The notes: generated by a model not told the origin, from the letters alone. DNA of 64,000 bases from JAEUJZ01 sp964460115 (GCA_964460115.1 CAYWPR010000001.1:62001-126000), one strand, 5' to 3'; counted from the first letter of the stretch, positions 43,840-51,784 are shown. Translations and numbers: made by a program.

Positions 43840-43912
43840 GGGGCTGTAGCTCAGCTGGTAGAGCGCTTGAATGGCATTCAAGAGGCCACGAGTTCGACTC
43901 TCGTCAGCTCCA
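43840..43912 (+). tRNA. tRNA-Ala, anticodon GGC; integration site of the element
   Basis: Acceptor GGGGCTG/CAGCTCC, D arm GCTC-AGCTGGTA-GAGC, anticodon arm CTTGA-ATGGCAT-TCAAG and T arm give a complete 73-nt cloverleaf. The loop reads GGC (codon GCC). The discriminator is A and CCA is not encoded. Its 3' 42 nt are supplied by the inserted element: the same bases recur at 54428-54469. Confidence 0.96.
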
Positions 43913-43917
43913 CTTAA
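43871..43917 (+). repeat. attL, 47-bp direct repeat
   Basis: Identical over 47 bp to 54428-54474, from ATGGCATTCAAG in the anticodon arm through the tRNA 3' end and five more bases (CTTAA). Similarity then continues imperfectly through both terminators to about 43961. Confidence 0.95.
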
Positions 43918-43920
43918 GAA

Positions 43921-43947
43921 CCCGTCGGAGACCCCGGCGGGTTTTTT
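43921..43947 (+). terminator. Rho-independent terminator of tRNA-Ala (element copy)
   Basis: CCCGTCGG pairs with CCGGCGGG (one G-U pair, 5-nt loop), followed by six T. It is brought in by the element and replaces the chromosomal copy now found at 54477-54504. Confidence 0.88.
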
Positions 43948-43972
43948 CGTTTCTGGGGTGGGCGTTTTGGGC

Positions 43973-43991
43973 TGTGCAACGGGTGTGCAAC
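43973..43991 (+). repeat. Two direct TGTGCAAC octamers near attL, candidate integrase arm sites
   Basis: Perfect copies lie at 43973-43980 and 43984-43991 with an 11-bp period. Matching copies lie beside attR at 54329-54336 (inverted) and 54378-54385. A further copy overlaps the regulator start at 45658-45665. Confidence 0.6.
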
Positions 43992-44016
43992 AGTCGCGGG
44001 CTGAGCTGGGAACGGG

Positions 44017-45096
44017 CTAGCGGGGATTGCCGGACAGCAGGTCTTGCACGCGGCTGGCGGTGGCTGCTTCGGCGGAGCCGGGGGCGGCGTAGGCGGACAG
44101 GGTCATGCTGGCGGACTCGTGGCCGAGGGAGCGGGCTACCACGTCCGGGGATGTGCCGGCTTCAATGGCCAGTGTCGCGTGAAGCCCGCGCATGCTGTGC
44201 GCGCAGACCACGGGGACCTTGGCCAGCTTGCAGATCCGTTTGACCCACTTGCGCGGCCAGGCGCGGTCGGGTTCGCCGCCGAACTTGCCGGGGAACAGGT
44301 AGGCGGTCGGGAGCTTGTTGCGGGCCAAGCTCTGCAAGTGGGGCTGGAGGTTGGCGGGGATCTTTACGGTCCGCTTGCCCGCATCGGTTTTGCTATCGGG
44401 AATCCACAGCAGGCGCCCGTTATCGTCGAGGTCGCGGACCACGCGAGCGACAATCTCAGAGCAGCGCAGACCCATCAGCAGGGCTACCATCGCGGCCATT
44501 GCGCCCGCTTCGCCCTCTGTTGCCAGCTCGTCAGCTACGCGCAGCCAGCGGCGGGCCTCGTCCAGGCGCAGCTGCGGCTTGCCCCTGTGACGGCGCCCGA
44601 TGCCTTTGATCTTCTCAAGCGGGCTGATGCGTAGGTGCTTTATTTCTACGAGCCAGCGGCCAAACGAGCGCGCGTCCGCCAAGTAGGCTTGATGGGTCGC
44701 GACAGCGACGGGCTTGCCGCTGCGCTGGCTGGGCTTTTCGCGCAGGCGCTCGTACAGGGCTGCGCAGCGGCGCTCGGTCAGAACCGCGACTGCTTGCCCG
44801 AGCGCGGGCGCAAAGAACAGGCGCAGGCGCAGCGGCGTACCCTCGTAAGACGCGGGCTTGTTGCCCTTTTGCCGCAGGTGCTCTGCGTAGCGCTCGATAG
44901 CTTGGCCGATGGTAAGCGGCTGGCTGGCGGTCAGCTCTGAAACGAAGCGCTCGGCGACAGCGATAGCCCGCTCGGGGGTCTTCTCGGGAGATAGATAGAT
45001 TTTGCGCTGACCGTTGCGGATGGCGCAGCGGTACTGATTGCGGAATAGGTACGGGCCGAGCACGCGGATCTGGGGTTGCTCTGTGGTTCCGCTCAT
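44017..45096 (-). CDS. int: Tyrosine recombinase (integrase)
   Basis: This is a 359-residue protein with an N-terminal arm-binding part, a SAM-like core-binding domain, then the catalytic domain. The conserved residues are visible: Arg in LMGLRCSEI, Lys in DSKTDAGKRTVKIP, His-x-x-Arg in AHSMRGLHATLA, His in SLGHES and the nucleophilic Tyr in LSAYAAP. It would recombine the 47-bp att sites. The gene lies about 100 bp from attL and is read toward the tRNA. The start overlaps the preceding small gene by 4 bp. Confidence 0.96.
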   Translation of the reverse strand: MSGTTEQPQIRVLGPYLFRNQYRCAIRNGQRKIYLSPEKTPERAIAVAERFVSELTASQPLTIGQAIERYAEHLRQKGNKPASYEGTPLRLRLFFAPALGQAVAVLTERRCAALYERLREKPSQRSGKPVAVATHQAYLADARSFGRWLVEIKHLRISPLEKIKGIGRRHRGKPQLRLDEARRWLRVADELATEGEAGAMAAMVALLMGLRCSEIVARVVRDLDDNGRLLWIPDSKTDAGKRTVKIPANLQPHLQSLARNKLPTAYLFPGKFGGEPDRAWPRKWVKRICKLAKVPVVCAHSMRGLHATLAIEAGTSPDVVARSLGHESASMTLSAYAAPGSAEAATASRVQDLLSGNPR

Positions 45097-45509
45097 GCCG
45101 CGCCCCCTTGCATCGAGCTAGGCGCAGTAGGTCCGGCAGCGTTTACCAGCTCGGTGAACGCTTGGCGGGCCGCGGTCAAGCTGGGGTAGTCGCGCCAGGA
45201 CAGCCCGATCTCGGTCAGCGTCCAGGTCACTACTGAATACTTTGGTTCTCTGCCGTCGGTGCGATAGGGGCGCCATTCGGCAAGTTCATAGATCACGTTG
45301 CCGACTCCGCGCAGGGCATGACAGCGGAACAGCGGCCAGCGCCCGGTATGGAAACGCAGGATGATGGTGCGAATTTTTTCCGCAGTTTCAGAGGTAAAGT
45401 CCCGCGTTGCCACTGCCTTTACTGGTAGCGGCACCAGTCGCGACAGACGCGAGAGAGATGGAATGCGACGCTTTCTAGGTGGGCTTGCACTACGTGAGTG
45501 ACAGGGCAT
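45093..45509 (-). CDS. Small basic protein upstream of integrase, unknown
   Basis: 138 residues from ATG 45509, which has a strong GGAGGGG Shine-Dalgarno; a longer frame (to 45644) is open but unlikely. The N-terminal 40 residues are Arg/Ser-rich and the rest is compact (FHTGRWPLFRCHALRGVGNV, YSVVTWTLTEIGLSWRDYPS). No family is recognised. The position directly before and overlapping int is where excisionases often lie, but no MerR/winged-HTH signature is seen, so that is only a possibility. Confidence 0.62.
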   Translation of the reverse strand: MPCHSRSASPPRKRRIPSLSRLSRLVPLPVKAVATRDFTSETAEKIRTIILRFHTGRWPLFRCHALRGVGNVIYELAEWRPYRTDGREPKYSVVTWTLTEIGLSWRDYPSLTAARQAFTELVNAAGPTAPSSMQGGAA

Positions 45510-45523
45510 AATCCCCTCCGGTT

Positions 45524-45657
45524 CGCGTCGGATATCGGCTGCCAGGCAGATCCGACGCGGGCTAGGGGGCCGCCGGTTCGCGCCGGCGGTCCCGTTCTGT
45601 CTTCTGTGGCCCGACGTGGCCGGGCTCAAGGGGTAGAGATACAAGGTCCTTTACCTT
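45524..45657. promoter_or_regulatory. Divergent control region with inverted repeats
   Basis: Between the int operon and the double-HTH regulator there are three inverted repeats. CGCGTCGGAT / ATCCGACGCG is perfect (45524-45533 with 45550-45559). CCGCCGG / CCGGCGG surrounds TTCGCG (45570-45589). AAGGT / ACCTT (45643-45657) abuts the regulator start. They are operator candidates for the HTH proteins of the element. Confidence 0.5.
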
Positions 45658-45658
45658 T

Positions 45659-46297
45659 GTGCAACACCAAGCGAGGGATAATCGTCTGTTGATGTCTCAA
45701 TTTTGGGCAGGAGACGGAGCGTGCTACTCGGTGCAAGTGGTTCGTGGATCACCAAACCCTCGGCACTGGGGCCTAGACTTCCGTCTGCGGAACGTTCGCA
45801 AAAAGGCTGGCCTGACACGCATGGCTCTGGCGCAAGCAGCGCAGGTTTCAGAGGCAACGGTGCTCTACGTCGAGACAGACCAGCGTGTGTCCACGGTTGG
45901 AACCATCTTGCGGCTGGCCGGGGCGCTCGGTTTGTCGGCTGGCTGGTTGGCCTACGGACTTGGCGAGAAGACCAGCCCGAGCGCAGCTGCAGCATGCGAT
46001 GGGCTGGCCGAGCGCTTGCGCTCAGCACGCACCGAGCGAGGGTATACGCGCACCGACCTTGCACGCTTGGCTGAGCTGAACCCCGGCAGTGTCGCCAAGA
46101 TCGAGAACGGCGGCCAAAGTGGGGTCGATACCGTCGAGCGGCTGGCGAAGGCGCTTCGTATCTCGCCGGCCTGGCTGGCTTACGGGGTAGAGCCTCGGGA
46201 GCTAGCACCAAGACGGCGGGCAGCTCGGACAGCTGCGCAGCTGCGACAGGCTGGAAAGTCTGCTGGGCCATCGTCCAGAGCGTCCACATCGTCCTAG
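45659..46297 (+). CDS. Double-HTH (XRE-type) regulator
   Basis: 212 residues from GTG 45659, or 201 from ATG 45692. Two HTH_3 domains lie in tandem: residues about 38-97 (LRNVRKKAGLTRMALAQAAQ, VSEATVLYVETDQRVSTVGT) and about 112-172 (RLRSARTERGYTRTDLARLA, ELNPGSVAKIENGGQSGVDT). Both end in (S)AGWLAYGLGE / SPAWLAYGVEP, so they arose by duplication. A basic tail follows. It is divergent from the integrase operon and probably is the CI/Stl-like master repressor of the element. The 3' end runs into the iteron-like array. Confidence 0.85.
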   Translation: MQHQARDNRLLMSQFWAGDGACYSVQVVRGSPNPRHWGLDFRLRNVRKKAGLTRMALAQAAQVSEATVLYVETDQRVSTVGTILRLAGALGLSAGWLAYGLGEKTSPSAAAACDGLAERLRSARTERGYTRTDLARLAELNPGSVAKIENGGQSGVDTVERLAKALRISPAWLAYGVEPRELAPRRRAARTAAQLRQAGKSAGPSSRASTSS

Positions 46298-46427
46298 CTC
46301 GACGAGATCGGACGCGGTCAGGCAGCCCAGGGAGATCGTCCCGACCTTGTCCAGGCATCGTCCATCGCCAGCGGCCAGGCGCCGACGGTCGGCGCTCACC
46401 ACTGGACGATGTGGACGATCTGGACGG
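46270..46427. repeat. Iteron-like array, candidate replication origin of the element
   Basis: Nine copies of a TCGTCCA-type heptamer lie between the regulator and the ATPase gene. A left cluster starts at 46271, 46280 and 46289 with a 9-bp period, and a middle set starts at 46336, 46347 and 46358. A right cluster is in inverted orientation as TGGACGA at 46403 and 46412 and TGGACGG at 46421, again with a 9-bp period. Left and right clusters are inverted over 22 bp with one mismatch. The position, just after a replication ATPase, is where satellite origins often lie. It could instead be an operator array. Confidence 0.6.
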
Positions 46428-46441
46428 GCGCAAAGCAGCCT

Positions 46442-48037
46442 TTAGCATGGTTCGCCCTGTAGGCTGATGGTTCGCGAGCGCTTGCCGTCTGCAGCCCGTG
46501 AGAAGCTGACACGGATCCCTTTATGGCGAAGGTTGGGCGCCAAGCGTCGGAGCTGACCGGATAGCGATTGCCCATTGCGCGGCCAGTCGGGCTGCTTGAT
46601 TTGATCGGGAGTCGCATCCGCTCGGAGCTGGCCGAGTAGCTGCGTAGCCGTCCCGGTCCAGCCGGGGGCGCTTTCACCGAGCTCTGGCGGCTGCTTGTCG
46701 AGAAATGCGCGCAGCGGTGCAGCGATGGCCGAAGATTCTAGGGGCAGGTCAGCAGCGGCTTGCAGGTTGGCGAAATATGCAGCCAGGAACCCGCCGGCAG
46801 GCAGTCCCAATGCAGGTTCGGCAGCGGTGGCCCACTTGGCAAAGTCAGCCATGCGGGGCGCGCGCTCGAGCTGCACATGCGGCAGCTGGCGCAGGGCGCA
46901 GGCGACCGCATCGAGCAGCGCCCCGAGCAGCCGCGGACGGGCCGCGTAGAACATCGGCCACAGCTCATCTTCTGGACGGCGGCGATCTTCGGGGATGGCG
47001 GTAAGGTAGAGGACAATGCAGCGCTCCAGCAGGTCTGCGCGCGTCGCTACCTCTTCGATGCCGTTGATCAGAAGAGGCTGCTTGGCCTTGAACAGCATCT
47101 CCCCGTCGTTGGTGTACAGCTGCCGATCGCTGTAGGCGCCTCCGGTGGCGACGCAGCACAGGGCATCGGACAGCCAGCGCGGCAGCGTCGACAGGTTGTC
47201 GTAACCCAGGATCCACGTGTGCCGGGCCGAGACAAACAGGGTGCGCGGGTCGGAAGGGGGGCCGCGCAGGTCAGCCTCATGCGGATCAATCAGCGCCCGC
47301 AGCATTCGGCATGCTGTGGATTTACCGCTGCCCTGTTCGCCATGGACGGCAAGCACAGGAAAGGGACCGTCAGGGCGGAGCGCTGCGACGAGCCAGCCGA
47401 GTAAGAGCGGGTGCCCTTCGGCGGGCATGTTGATGAACTGGAACAGCTCGGCCAGGTTGCCCCCGCGCGCTGGCTCAGGTAGCGGCAGCATGCCCGGCGG
47501 GCGCAGGAAATGGATGGGGGGCCGCTCGATAATGCGCCAGCCGCTGGCTGTGGTCTCGATCGCGCGCCCGCTTGGGTCTCCCAAGTCGAGATACAGCGCA
47601 GCGCCCGCGCAGCCGACCCGGACGCACACGGCCTGGGTGTCTCCATCGAACGTCGCACGGGCGGACAGCGTCGCCTGTACCTGGGAAACAGTCTGCGGGC
47701 TGGCGGTGGTTTGCTGCGCCTCATACAGCCAGCGCAACAGGAGCGCCCCAAAGTCTGGGGCCTGTATGCGCAGCGTAGCCCGGCGGGGTCCGATATCTAC
47801 CGCAGCATAAGTAGCGCCCCCCGAGCGGAACAGCTCGACTCCATGCGACTCGGCCAGGTCCATAAGTCGCTTGGCCTGTGAGCCCAGCCGTTCCCGCTTT
47901 GGCCGTCGCTTGCCCGGTTTCACTGCTCTGGGAGCGGATTCGCCAGGGTCGGCAACATAGGGGGCTGTGCCAGCTGTCGGATCGTAGGCACCGCCCTGCG
48001 CTTGCTTCAGATCGTTGTCATCGGGGGGCTTAGCCAT
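46442..48037 (-). CDS. D5-like phage/plasmid replication ATPase (helicase)
   Basis: This 531-residue protein has Walker A GEQGSGKSTACR near residue 240, followed by the Walker B/sensor region WILGYDNLSTLP and LLINGIEEVATRADLLERC, typical of D5/SF3-like phage ATPases. The N-terminal 200 residues are not a primase; they are charged and unassigned. The separate primase is the next gene upstream, which it overlaps by 8 bp. The pair resembles rep/pri units of satellites. The iteron-like array lies just beyond its stop codon. Confidence 0.8.
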   Translation of the reverse strand: MAKPPDDNDLKQAQGGAYDPTAGTAPYVADPGESAPRAVKPGKRRPKRERLGSQAKRLMDLAESHGVELFRSGGATYAAVDIGPRRATLRIQAPDFGALLLRWLYEAQQTTASPQTVSQVQATLSARATFDGDTQAVCVRVGCAGAALYLDLGDPSGRAIETTASGWRIIERPPIHFLRPPGMLPLPEPARGGNLAELFQFINMPAEGHPLLLGWLVAALRPDGPFPVLAVHGEQGSGKSTACRMLRALIDPHEADLRGPPSDPRTLFVSARHTWILGYDNLSTLPRWLSDALCCVATGGAYSDRQLYTNDGEMLFKAKQPLLINGIEEVATRADLLERCIVLYLTAIPEDRRRPEDELWPMFYAARPRLLGALLDAVACALRQLPHVQLERAPRMADFAKWATAAEPALGLPAGGFLAAYFANLQAAADLPLESSAIAAPLRAFLDKQPPELGESAPGWTGTATQLLGQLRADATPDQIKQPDWPRNGQSLSGQLRRLAPNLRHKGIRVSFSRAADGKRSRTISLQGEPC

Positions 48038-49037
48038 GGCTGAACACCTCCACAGCGCAGCGCTCGCACAGCGACTCGGCCACGTCTCGGCGGTACTTCC
48101 TGCCGGCCGTGTCGTTGTGCGTGCGGACGATGACGCGGCAGCCGCTTGGAATCCGTGCCGCTACTTCCGCAGACCATGCGCCGCTCAGGACTCCCAAGAC
48201 AGCCGGGGCACACTCGCACTCGCCGTAGTGCGTGGCATTCGTCAGGAAGTCCGGCACCCCTTCGCAGATCAGAAACGTCGGAGGCTGGGAGTGGTGCCAC
48301 CAAGCTGGAATTCCACGGGCCAGCACTTCCCGAGCGAAGGAATCGGCCAGGATCAGCCCGGCGCTACTATGGCCGGCGGGGGACAAGCCTTTGTGCTCGG
48401 CGTTCGGGTCCAGGCTGCGCGCATGCACCGCGGCCAGGGTGCCCCCAGCATCCCAGAGCGGCACGCACAACAGGTGCCCCGAGTCGCGCCAGCTCTGTCC
48501 GTCACATCGTGCCCAGCTTGGCATCGGCCCTGCAGGCGGCAGACATCGTGCCAAGTCCCGATCGGTAATCGTCGCGGGGTCAAGTGCTCGCCGGCACAGC
48601 GCTAAGCTCAGTGCAGGATTTTCACAGACCGGAACGCAGCGAGCCCACAGCGAAGCCACAGCATTGAGCGGCGGGCGGCGGGGCGCGGGCAGCGGCGAGC
48701 GCGGCGGGCGACTGCGCGGCAGTGTTGCAGCGCCAGCGAGCTGGGCCGCTTCCGTTATGATCGCCGGGAAATCTCGACGGATATCCAGCCCACGAGTAGC
48801 AGCGATCAAGTCGAACAGGTCGCCGCCGGCACCACATGCAAAGCAGTTGGCTACGATCCCGTTATCCAGGCAGCGCACAGAGCAGGAAGGCTGGCGGTCG
48901 GGATGCCAGGGGCAGCGGACCAGAGCACCGCGCGCTTGCCGCTTGGCTCCATCAGCCAACCCCAGGGCATGCAGCACTGCCCAAACATCGGCGACGCTGC
49001 GCTTGATCATGTCAGCGTCGGGAACTATGTTACTCAT
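48030..49037 (-). CDS. CHC2-zinc-finger primase with Toprim-like domain
   Basis: This is a 335-residue protein. The N-terminal zinc finger has RCPWHPDRQPSCSV and ANCFACGAGGD (Cys-His...Cys-x2-Cys), the CHC2 type of DnaG-like primases. Near the C-terminus, FLICEGVPDFLTN supplies the Toprim Glu, and VIVRTHNDTAGRKYRRD the second motif. The usual DxD is here H-N-D, so the first Asp is replaced by His; activity may be altered. It lies upstream of the D5-like ATPase and overlaps it by 8 bp. Confidence 0.84.
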   Translation of the reverse strand: MSNIVPDADMIKRSVADVWAVLHALGLADGAKRQARGALVRCPWHPDRQPSCSVRCLDNGIVANCFACGAGGDLFDLIAATRGLDIRRDFPAIITEAAQLAGAATLPRSRPPRSPLPAPRRPPLNAVASLWARCVPVCENPALSLALCRRALDPATITDRDLARCLPPAGPMPSWARCDGQSWRDSGHLLCVPLWDAGGTLAAVHARSLDPNAEHKGLSPAGHSSAGLILADSFAREVLARGIPAWWHHSQPPTFLICEGVPDFLTNATHYGECECAPAVLGVLSGAWSAEVAARIPSGCRVIVRTHNDTAGRKYRRDVAESLCERCAVEVFSHG

Positions 49038-49106
49038 CGCTCATACTCCCGGTGTGAGCATCAAGAAGCGCTCGGCTGCTTGCGACAGTCCGGGCGCTTC
49101 GTTTAT

Positions 49107-49391
49107 CTAGCGCTTGGCAGTCCGTCTCTGGCCAGCCGTCGGGCTGCTCTTGGTGCGGTAGCGCGCGAGCTGGGCCGACGCACTGCGCTCGACGTAGGCC
49201 GCTTCATCAGCGCCAGAGTCGGCGAGCTGGGGTTCAGCATCGCTCAGCGCTGCGTCTACCATCGCCACGAGAACTGGCCGAAGCTGGCGCAGCAGGCCAT
49301 CGGTCAAGCGCTCAGCTTCACGCGGCACGGCTGCCCTCTTGATCGGCCAGCGTTTCCGTTTGGCCGGTGGCAAATAGCCAGCCAGGCTCAC
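49107..49391 (-). CDS. Small basic hypothetical protein
   Basis: 94 residues, Ala/Arg-rich, with one predicted helix (LTDGLLRQLRPVLVAMVDAA). It overlaps the HTH gene by 74 bp in another frame, so either could be misplaced, although the overlap occurs at opposite ends (N-terminus here, C-terminus there). No family recognised. It sits between the HTH gene and the primase on the same strand. Confidence 0.42.
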   Translation of the reverse strand: MSLAGYLPPAKRKRWPIKRAAVPREAERLTDGLLRQLRPVLVAMVDAALSDAEPQLADSGADEAAYVERSASAQLARYRTKSSPTAGQRRTAKR

Positions 49392-49593
49392 CCAGAAGAT
49401 CGCGCAGCTTGGCCAGCACCCCGGCAGATGCCTTCCGCTGTCCGGTCACCACATACCAGAGATGACGGGCGCTCACTTCGCAGGTGCGCGCCATCCCTTC
49501 CATGGTGAGCCCGCGCAATTCTCGAGCGGCGTGAAAGCGGCGACGGTTGAAAGTGATTTGTTCGGAGTCGTTACGGTCTTGCGTCAGCGGCAT
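49318..49593 (-). CDS. Small HTH regulator (XRE-like)
   Basis: 91 residues. FHAARELRGLTMEGMARTCE, VSARHLWYVVTGQRKASAGV and LAKLRDLLGEPGWLF form one helix-turn-helix domain of the phage repressor type (domain length and the final aromatic are typical). It starts with ATG 49593 but without a clear Shine-Dalgarno. A 13-bp inverted repeat lies 31 bp upstream of the start. It probably controls the replication genes downstream. Confidence 0.72.
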   Translation of the reverse strand: MPLTQDRNDSEQITFNRRRFHAARELRGLTMEGMARTCEVSARHLWYVVTGQRKASAGVLAKLRDLLGEPGWLFATGQTETLADQEGSRAA

Positions 49594-49623
49594 GACACAA
49601 GCCTGCCGAGCCCTGCGGCAAGC

Positions 49624-49669
49624 GTCCGCTCACAAAGCCAGAAGCCATCCCCTGCATTTGTGAGTGGAC
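49624..49669. promoter_or_regulatory. 13-bp inverted repeat upstream of the small HTH gene
   Basis: GTCCGCTCACAAA (49624-49636) and TTTGTGAGTGGAC (49657-49669) match in 12 of 13 pairs with a 20-bp spacer. It lies just upstream of the HTH gene that starts at 49593 and before the end of the 328-residue gene, a typical operator place. Confidence 0.6.
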
Positions 49670-49721
49670 AGCACGAAGCAAGTATGGGGTGCTTTCTTCC
49701 CGTCGAGATCTAAAGCCGCGC

Positions 49722-50708
49722 CTACTCTGGCAGGGACGCTTTTTGGCGGGCGCGGGAGGGTTTGGCTTTCGTCTTTGTGCGCGTTGTGCGCTGGGCTGGC
49801 TGCATGGCATCAGCGGCCGTTTTCTGCCTCCGGTGTCTGCTGCGGCCCATTTCAATCGCGTGCCGCTCGACCCGCCGCACTTGGCTTATAGCCTTATGGA
49901 ATTCGTTGGTACGAATGTTCTCTTTATCGAGATATTCGTATACATAGCTCATGTCGGATATGGGTTTCCTCCTAAATGAATTTGAGGAAAAAGTCATCAG
50001 CTTGATTATATAGTCGATTGAAGCTGCAGAATCCCTCATAGCATCAAGGTTTAGCTCGCGGTCATTTTTACCAATCGGGCCATAACTGTAGATAGTCCGT
50101 TGCGCCTCGGAATCATCGATAGGACGGCCTTCCTGGCGGGCCGCCTGATATCGAAGTATGGCGTCACAGACGAGAATCGTAGTTTCAAGGGGCACGCTCG
50201 CGCTGTCTGAAGACTCACCCGCCCGAGTGGAAACGACACAGCAGGCCGCCGTGATCTTATCTGTAACCATCGTGCTCTCTGGCAATACAATCGGTCGCGA
50301 GCTGCCAAAGATTCGTATCCACTTGATATGTCTAAATTCATGAATCGAAGCGCCCCGGTCACCTCTATCGATAAGAACCTGCAAAAATACTTTATTCCAG
50401 ACATCGTTAAGCATACTCCGTAGCGGCTCAACAACCCTGCTCCGCAGCTGAAGAAGACAGGCTTTGGTCCAGGTTGTTTGATGAGCGGTCAGCAAGGCTC
50501 CATGGCGCTGCTCCAGCATGGACGGCAATACGACAGGACCACTCCACTCTTCGGCCGCGCTGATCAAGGCCCGTAGTGCCGCGCTGGCGGCTTTCAGGTT
50601 GGCGATCTGCTCGCATAGCAGCGGTGCCATCGCCGGCCCATTGATGGCCCATTCGTAATGGTTCACAGCCTGCTGGAGGGCGGGGGGAAGATTGACGAAC
50701 TCATCCAT
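49722..50708 (-). CDS. Hypothetical protein, 328 residues, unknown
   Basis: A start is seen at ATG 50708 and the frame is uninterrupted. It is mixed helical, with no signal peptide or membrane helix and no motif I recognise. The C-terminal 60 residues are very basic (RSRHRRQKTAADAMQPAQRT, TRTKTKAKPSRAR), suggesting nucleic-acid contact. GC content and codon use look lower and different from the surrounding genes over 49.9-50.5 kb. It lies between the small HTH gene and the two HTH-like genes, so a regulatory, anti-phage or interference role in the satellite is possible but not supported by sequence. Confidence 0.6.
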   Translation of the reverse strand: MDEFVNLPPALQQAVNHYEWAINGPAMAPLLCEQIANLKAASAALRALISAAEEWSGPVVLPSMLEQRHGALLTAHQTTWTKACLLQLRSRVVEPLRSMLNDVWNKVFLQVLIDRGDRGASIHEFRHIKWIRIFGSSRPIVLPESTMVTDKITAACCVVSTRAGESSDSASVPLETTILVCDAILRYQAARQEGRPIDDSEAQRTIYSYGPIGKNDRELNLDAMRDSAASIDYIIKLMTFSSNSFRRKPISDMSYVYEYLDKENIRTNEFHKAISQVRRVERHAIEMGRSRHRRQKTAADAMQPAQRTTRTKTKAKPSRARQKASLPE

Positions 50709-50803
50709 GGACCGTCAATACCATGAACTCCACGCACCAGAGCAAGCGAGCAGATCGGACCTTTGGCGGCTGTTCGGAAACGTTCGGATTCGTCTATATT
50801 TGC

Positions 50804-51196
50804 CTACCGTCGGTGTGACAGAATCGGCGTGCGCAATTTTCTCCGCGTTGACATCGTGCGAAGGACGATTCTGGCCGCAGATCGTTGCTGCGCCGGGGTT
50901 GCCCTATGGGCGAAAACTTCGGCGAAAATGGAGCGCTGGACGTAGGCCAGGATCATGTCATCGCTCACTTCGACGCGGGCGCCTGTGCGCGGGTCGATAT
51001 ACTCGTCTGGCAGATCCGGGGGCGGCTGCACCAGCGCCCGCCGCTCTACCCGCAAGCGCAGCTCGCTGATGCTCGACTTGGCCAAGCTGGTCCCCTGCGA
51101 GGCGAGCCAAGCCTGAATGTCCGCATAGCGCGCGCCAGCTTTCGCCCGGCGGTACACTTCGCCCTCTTGCTCTGGTGTCAGTTTGGGTCTGCGCAT
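50804..51196 (-). CDS. Small HTH-like protein, unknown
   Basis: 130 residues. The N-terminal part (LTPEQEGEVYRRAKAGARYA, DIQAWLASQGTSLAKSSISE) resembles a homeodomain-like HTH as in phage small terminases or transposase-type DNA-binding domains. The rest is basic and unassigned. It follows the similar-looking gene at 51239-51784 by 42 bp on the same strand. Confidence 0.55.
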   Translation of the reverse strand: MRRPKLTPEQEGEVYRRAKAGARYADIQAWLASQGTSLAKSSISELRLRVERRALVQPPPDLPDEYIDPRTGARVEVSDDMILAYVQRSIFAEVFAHRATPAQQRSAARIVLRTMSTRRKLRTPILSHRR

Positions 51197-51238
51197 GCTC
51201 GGCTGTCCTGGGTCGAGTTGTAAGGGAGGTGGGGGCCG

Positions 51239-51784
51239 CTAGTTCGTTGCTGGCGCTGAGCGCCCCTCGTAGCCGTTTTCTGGCATAGCTGGGCGGTTGG
51301 GGGATGCATCAAGCACTATGTAGCTTTTCCCGATCGGACGCTCGACCGGATGCGTCTTGTCGAGTCCGAGCAGCGCACAGCGCCGCTTGCTGATGGCAAC
51401 GCATGCCATAGCGGCCCGTGTGTTGCCCGCCTCTACGGCGGGCATTAGCGCCTGCCACAGCAGATCCAGCCGTTCAAGCTCCAGCTGGAACATCTCGGCG
51501 CTCGTTTCCCTGTAGCGCTCTCGAATCAAGGCCAGCTCGTCGCTAACCATCCTGTGCGCGTTGCCAGGGTTGGCCAGGCCGAGCGCTTGGGCAATCTGGC
51601 GGTAAGTCATGCCCTGGCGCCGCATGTCGAGCGCAGCGATGCGCCGATCCGCGGCGACGATCATGCGCGGCGTAGTGCGGTTTTGGTGCTGCGCGCGCTG
51701 ATTTTGTTGCCTGCCTATCGTTGCCCGCGAACTTCGGTGCGAAAGCTGCGGCCTGAGATGGCAGGGGTTACTTTGCAAGGGCAT
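51239..51784 (-). CDS. HTH protein resembling phage small terminase
   Basis: 181 residues, or 141 from ATG 51664 where homology seems to begin. RIAALDMRRQGMTYRQIAQA and LGLANPGNAHRMVSDEL form a homeodomain-like HTH, followed by a helical oligomerisation-like stretch (MFQLELERLDLLWQALMPAV and AAMACVAISKRRCALLGLD). This order is typical of small terminase subunits, which bind pac/cos DNA. No large terminase is present, so if correct it could redirect a helper phage's packaging, as in some satellites. This is inference. Confidence 0.5.
   Translation of the reverse strand: MPLQSNPCHLRPQLSHRSSRATIGRQQNQRAQHQNRTTPRMIVAADRRIAALDMRRQGMTYRQIAQALGLANPGNAHRMVSDELALIRERYRETSAEMFQLELERLDLLWQALMPAVEAGNTRAAMACVAISKRRCALLGLDKTHPVERPIGKSYIVLDASPNRPAMPENGYEGRSAPATN

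Noticed and set aside
46231..46242. Perfect palindrome AGCTGCGCAGCT inside the double-HTH gene
   Set aside because: It lies in coding sequence of Ala/Gln codons and probably reflects composition.
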